Shown here one piece after another: positions 63,001 to 64,000 of a stretch of DNA of 64,000 bases. The notes below the pieces were generated by a model that was not told the DNA's origin, made no database searches, and was given only the letters and a program-made list of their open reading frames with translations. A program made the position numbers and the translations under genes. Positions within the stretch are counted from its first letter, which is position 1. Each line of letters begins with the position of its first letter. Source of the stretch: Cercis canadensis (taxonomy: Eukaryota > Streptophyta > Magnoliopsida > Fabales > Fabaceae); the NCBI GenBank assembly GCA_003255065.1, contig QAOA01007401.1, positions 242,044 to 306,043 of the forward strand, given 5' to 3'.

Positions 63001-63024
63001 TTCTCTATTGTCTCGACCCAGTGA
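39034..63024 (+). CDS. NOV: Protein NO VEIN: GHKL ATPase plus nuclease-like NOV_C domain (about 2,737 aa)
   Basis: Thirteen exons join in phase: 39034-39477, 40289-40626, 41512-42187, 42469-42573, 49061-49238, 50533-52307, 54032-54244, 55227-57491, 57617-57729, 59107-59509, 59593-59910, 61120-61377 and 61897-63024. The predicted length is close to Arabidopsis NO VEIN, a nuclear protein needed for vein formation, auxin-dependent patterning and stem-cell identity. Residues 1-90 are Pro/Gln/Asn-rich. An acidic, serine-rich and lysine-rich linker follows in exon 3. The GHKL (HSP90-like) ATPase signature spans exons 6-8: ELVQNADDN (about 1171-1179), NNEQGF, and GYIGKKGIGFKSVFR (about 1229-1243). 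The end (about 2609-2725) is NOV_C: GRLGERLAFKYF, then PYDLVIG and FIEVKAT, giving a D...E-x-K arrangement (about D2646, E2659, K2661) like PD-(D/E)xK nucleases. Introns 4 and 6 contain antisense copia elements. The coding frame is unbroken, so the gene is probably active. Confidence 0.92.
42810..43059 (-). repeat. 3' LTR of the intron 4 copia element
   Basis: A 250-bp LTR with TG...CA ends. It matches the right-hand LTR with few differences, so the insertion is fairly recent. On the internal side it is followed by a polypurine tract. Confidence 0.9.
43067..46600 (-). pseudogene. Copia pol polyprotein (protease, integrase, RT, RNase H), broken
   Basis: Read from the right on the minus strand. 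The protease site is WIFDSGASDHMTG (near 46390). The GAG-pre-integrase zinc motif follows (HRRLGHPN and CEICQLAKK near 45870-45960). The integrase core has HSDIWG, RTDNGREY and, after a frameshift near 45550, the PQQNGISERKNRHLLE segment with the catalytic glutamate. Reverse transcriptase (44659-43931) begins NGTWELKNLPTGKKTVGCKW and has the active site YVDDM. RNase H (43471-43067) has VARSTAKAEYRAL, LYCDNKAAVSIAHNP and the KHVEIDRHF end. In-frame stops or frameshifts occur near 45860, 45550, 44830-44660, 43930-43855 and 43500. All domains are recognisable but the polyprotein cannot be made in one piece. Confidence 0.88.
46609..47436 (-). CDS. Copia gag of the intron 4 element
   Basis: An open frame of 275 codons starting about 70 bp inside the 5' LTR. 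It opens with a serine-rich segment, then ITNHKLDGKNFLHWSQSVLM, the typical start of plant copia gag, and contains the gag core (FKTAKAIWDAVKENYSDLEN; SYCNSLKVLWQELDLF). Gag builds the virus-like particle. The zinc knuckle sits just past a frameshift near 46650 and reads WSHCKKIGHTRDTC, with tryptophan where the first cysteine should be. It is therefore probably defective in RNA binding. Confidence 0.8.
   Translation of the reverse strand: MANSSVSESSSLMSSSLIITNHKLDGKNFLHWSQSVLMVIRGRGKMGYLTGEASKPKIDDPTYAMWELNNSIVMSWLINSIEPHISRTYLIFKTAKAIWDAVKENYSDLENAYQVFEIKIKLKDTRQGNLDVTSYCNSLKVLWQELDLFYEADWGDVDDQIKFKAHLDKECLYEFLAGLHKDLDEVRGRILGRRPLPAIGEAFAEVRREENRRRVMLGDSKDPKTSPTESSTLYTKGFLESRFRTDNENKQKKYGATARRLDIPETLVSNSMGFH
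47494..47505 (-). other. tRNA-Met primer-binding site of the intron 4 copia
   Basis: The minus strand reads TGGTATCAGAGC directly after the LTR end, the usual initiator-tRNA primer site. Confidence 0.85.
47506..47929 (-). repeat. 5' LTR of the intron 4 copia, partly duplicated around an N
   Basis: The region begins TGTAGAAATTC and ends TTTCAACA like the other LTR but is 424 bp instead of 250. It consists of an LTR truncated at 47687, the single N at 47688, and a second copy starting TTCTGTATTGGC that runs to the true end. The repeat is almost perfect, which points to unmerged overlapping contig ends. A true LTR here would be about 250 bp. Confidence 0.75.
52854..53109 (-). repeat. Left LTR of the intron 6 copia
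   Basis: It begins TGTAAAATTCTG and ends GGATTTCCAACA. It differs from 53254-53509 at only a few positions. Confidence 0.88.
53112..53230 (-). pseudogene. Gag start of the intron 6 copia
   Basis: The minus-strand ATG at 53230 opens MDLSGKESSGSNTSL and then SSLVITNHRLDGK, matching the start of gag in the intron 4 element (SSLIITNHKLDGK). The frame is cut off at the N at 53111. Confidence 0.75.
53242..53253 (-). other. tRNA-Met primer-binding site of the intron 6 copia
   Basis: The minus strand reads TGGTATCAGAGC directly next to the right LTR. Confidence 0.85.
53254..53509 (-). repeat. Right LTR of the intron 6 copia
   Basis: A 256-bp LTR with the same ends as the left copy. It borders the primer site on its inner side and so is the 5' LTR. 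Confidence 0.88.
58828..58866. repeat. Poly-C followed by poly-A in NOV intron 9
   Basis: A run of about 12 C is followed directly by about 26 A. This is low-complexity DNA of uncertain true length and a common place for sequencing error. Confidence 0.8.
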
Positions 63025-63125
63025 AGTTTTGCCAACTAGGTGACATGCAATTAGCTGTTATGATGTTAAATTGCTAAGAAAAGGAGTGCTCTACTGGCAC
63101 GACCCAGTGAAGTTATGCCAGCTAG
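62936..63125 (+). repeat. Tandem copies of the NOV terminal coding segment
   Basis: The string CAGTGAAGTTATGCCAG (62936) recurs at 63019 and 63105 with minor changes, giving periods of 83 and 86 bp. The second unit repeats GCAATTAGCTGTTATGATG as well. The first unit is coding in NOV (PVKLCQLGELQLAVMMP). At the second unit the frame is shifted, and the stop TGA at 63022-63024 lies inside its CAGTGA. The third is partial. Confidence 0.82.
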
Positions 63126-64000
63126 GCAGTTGAGGATAGCGCCACAACATGAAATCATTTTTTAGCTAAGTTGTTCTATTGAAAATGTAATATTACTCCC
63201 ATTATTTTCTACTACCAAAAAATATTGTTATTTGTGTTAAATATTAGGCTTAATTGTAATTTTAATTCTTTTTTTTTAATTTTTCTTTTCAATGATTTAG
63301 TCTTTTTATTTTATTTTTTATTCTTAATCATTCTTTTTCCTATCTTTGACTTTTCTCCTGCCCCAGCTCCTGACTTTTCTTATAATATGGGTAAATTAAG
63401 CATAGATATGAAGTTTCCTCTTCATAAAGCTGATTTCTTAACTACTTTGCCTTAATCTCAGATTGTAAATGGTGAATGCTTCTTTAAAAAATATATGGTA
63501 TAACTATCTCATTGAAAGAGATATAAGTTATCATTCATATAGAATGTAGTAGAATTTTGAGGAGCAAATCAAAACAAGTCGGGTCTTGACTTTGATTTGC
63601 TTTAAGATGGGAGACCTATACTAAGTTAAAATTGTAATAGAAAGAAAAGAAATTCATATTAGAAAGTGAGTTCAATAAATAGATAGCTCCGCTAAAATAT
63701 ATAAGAGATATCTGCAGATGGAATTGAAATTTCATCCATTACACAACACAATTTAACTCCAACTCATCCAAAACCCTACTAGAGTGCAAGACAAAAATTA
63801 GTCACAAACGTGAACAATTATCAAGGCACTTCTAGCTCTTGCTGAAGACATGGAAAAGCAATATGATATTGGCGAGTTGATTCTAAAGGACTCCCTTAGC
63901 ATTTTTTTTCATTTTTCTGAATGCAAACCTTCACATTTCTCTACTCAATTGCTTCTCCTTTTTTTTTCTTCTTTCTAACTCCAAACCTTCACATACCTCT
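63025..64000. other. Downstream of NOV
   Basis: Contains the NOV 3' region with the last repeat units, followed by AT-rich DNA. No further gene, tRNA or recognisable element was seen up to the window end. Confidence 0.5.

Overview
This is nuclear DNA from a flowering plant, almost certainly a eudicot. Genes are split by AT-rich, GT-AG introns. The tRNA-Tyr gene carries the short intron typical of plants. The intergenic DNA and introns hold Ty1/copia elements, LINE fragments, a Mutator-like element and fold-back MITEs. I cannot fix the species. Six isolated N bases mark assembly joins, several flanked by near-duplicate sequence.

Layout. 1-7.2 kb: two divergent SUMO-like genes in tandem on the + strand; the first lacks its start exon in this window and a miniature LTR element (TRIM) lies in front of it. 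8.3-10.4 kb: a 5'-truncated LINE on the - strand, with the end of reverse transcriptase and a complete-looking RNase H. 11.5-13.6 kb: an intact four-exon YUCCA flavin monooxygenase (auxin synthesis) on the - strand. 13.9-16.4 kb: a 72-bp minisatellite, a fold-back MITE, a decayed cation/H+ exchanger and a decayed F-box/LRR fragment. 16.9-21.4 kb: a Mutator-like element with a perfect 9-bp target duplication and a captured host exon, itself interrupted by an LTR retrotransposon with a perfect 5-bp duplication and a permuted internal structure.

21.9-28.6 kb: a complete nine-exon RabGAP/TBC gene (TBC1D13-like, 456 aa). 30.4 kb: tRNA-Tyr(GUA). 30.7-37.1 kb: complete ARPC4, a subunit of the Arp2/3 actin nucleator (169 aa). 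39.0-63.0 kb: a complete 13-exon NO VEIN (NOV) gene encoding about 2,737 residues, with a GHKL/HSP90-like ATPase module in the middle and a restriction-endonuclease-like NOV_C domain at the end. Two antisense Ty1/copia elements sit in NOV introns 4 and 6, each with an exact 5-bp target duplication.

The host genes are unrelated housekeeping and developmental genes (SUMO conjugation, auxin synthesis, Rab GTPase control, actin branching, vascular and auxin patterning); nothing suggests an operon-like system. The most unusual biology is the NOV ATPase-nuclease-like protein. The most unusual DNA architecture is the retrotransposon nested in the Pack-MULE-like element. Exon borders were set by reading GT/AG sites and checking that phases join. 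All protein names rest on remembered family sequences, not on a search.
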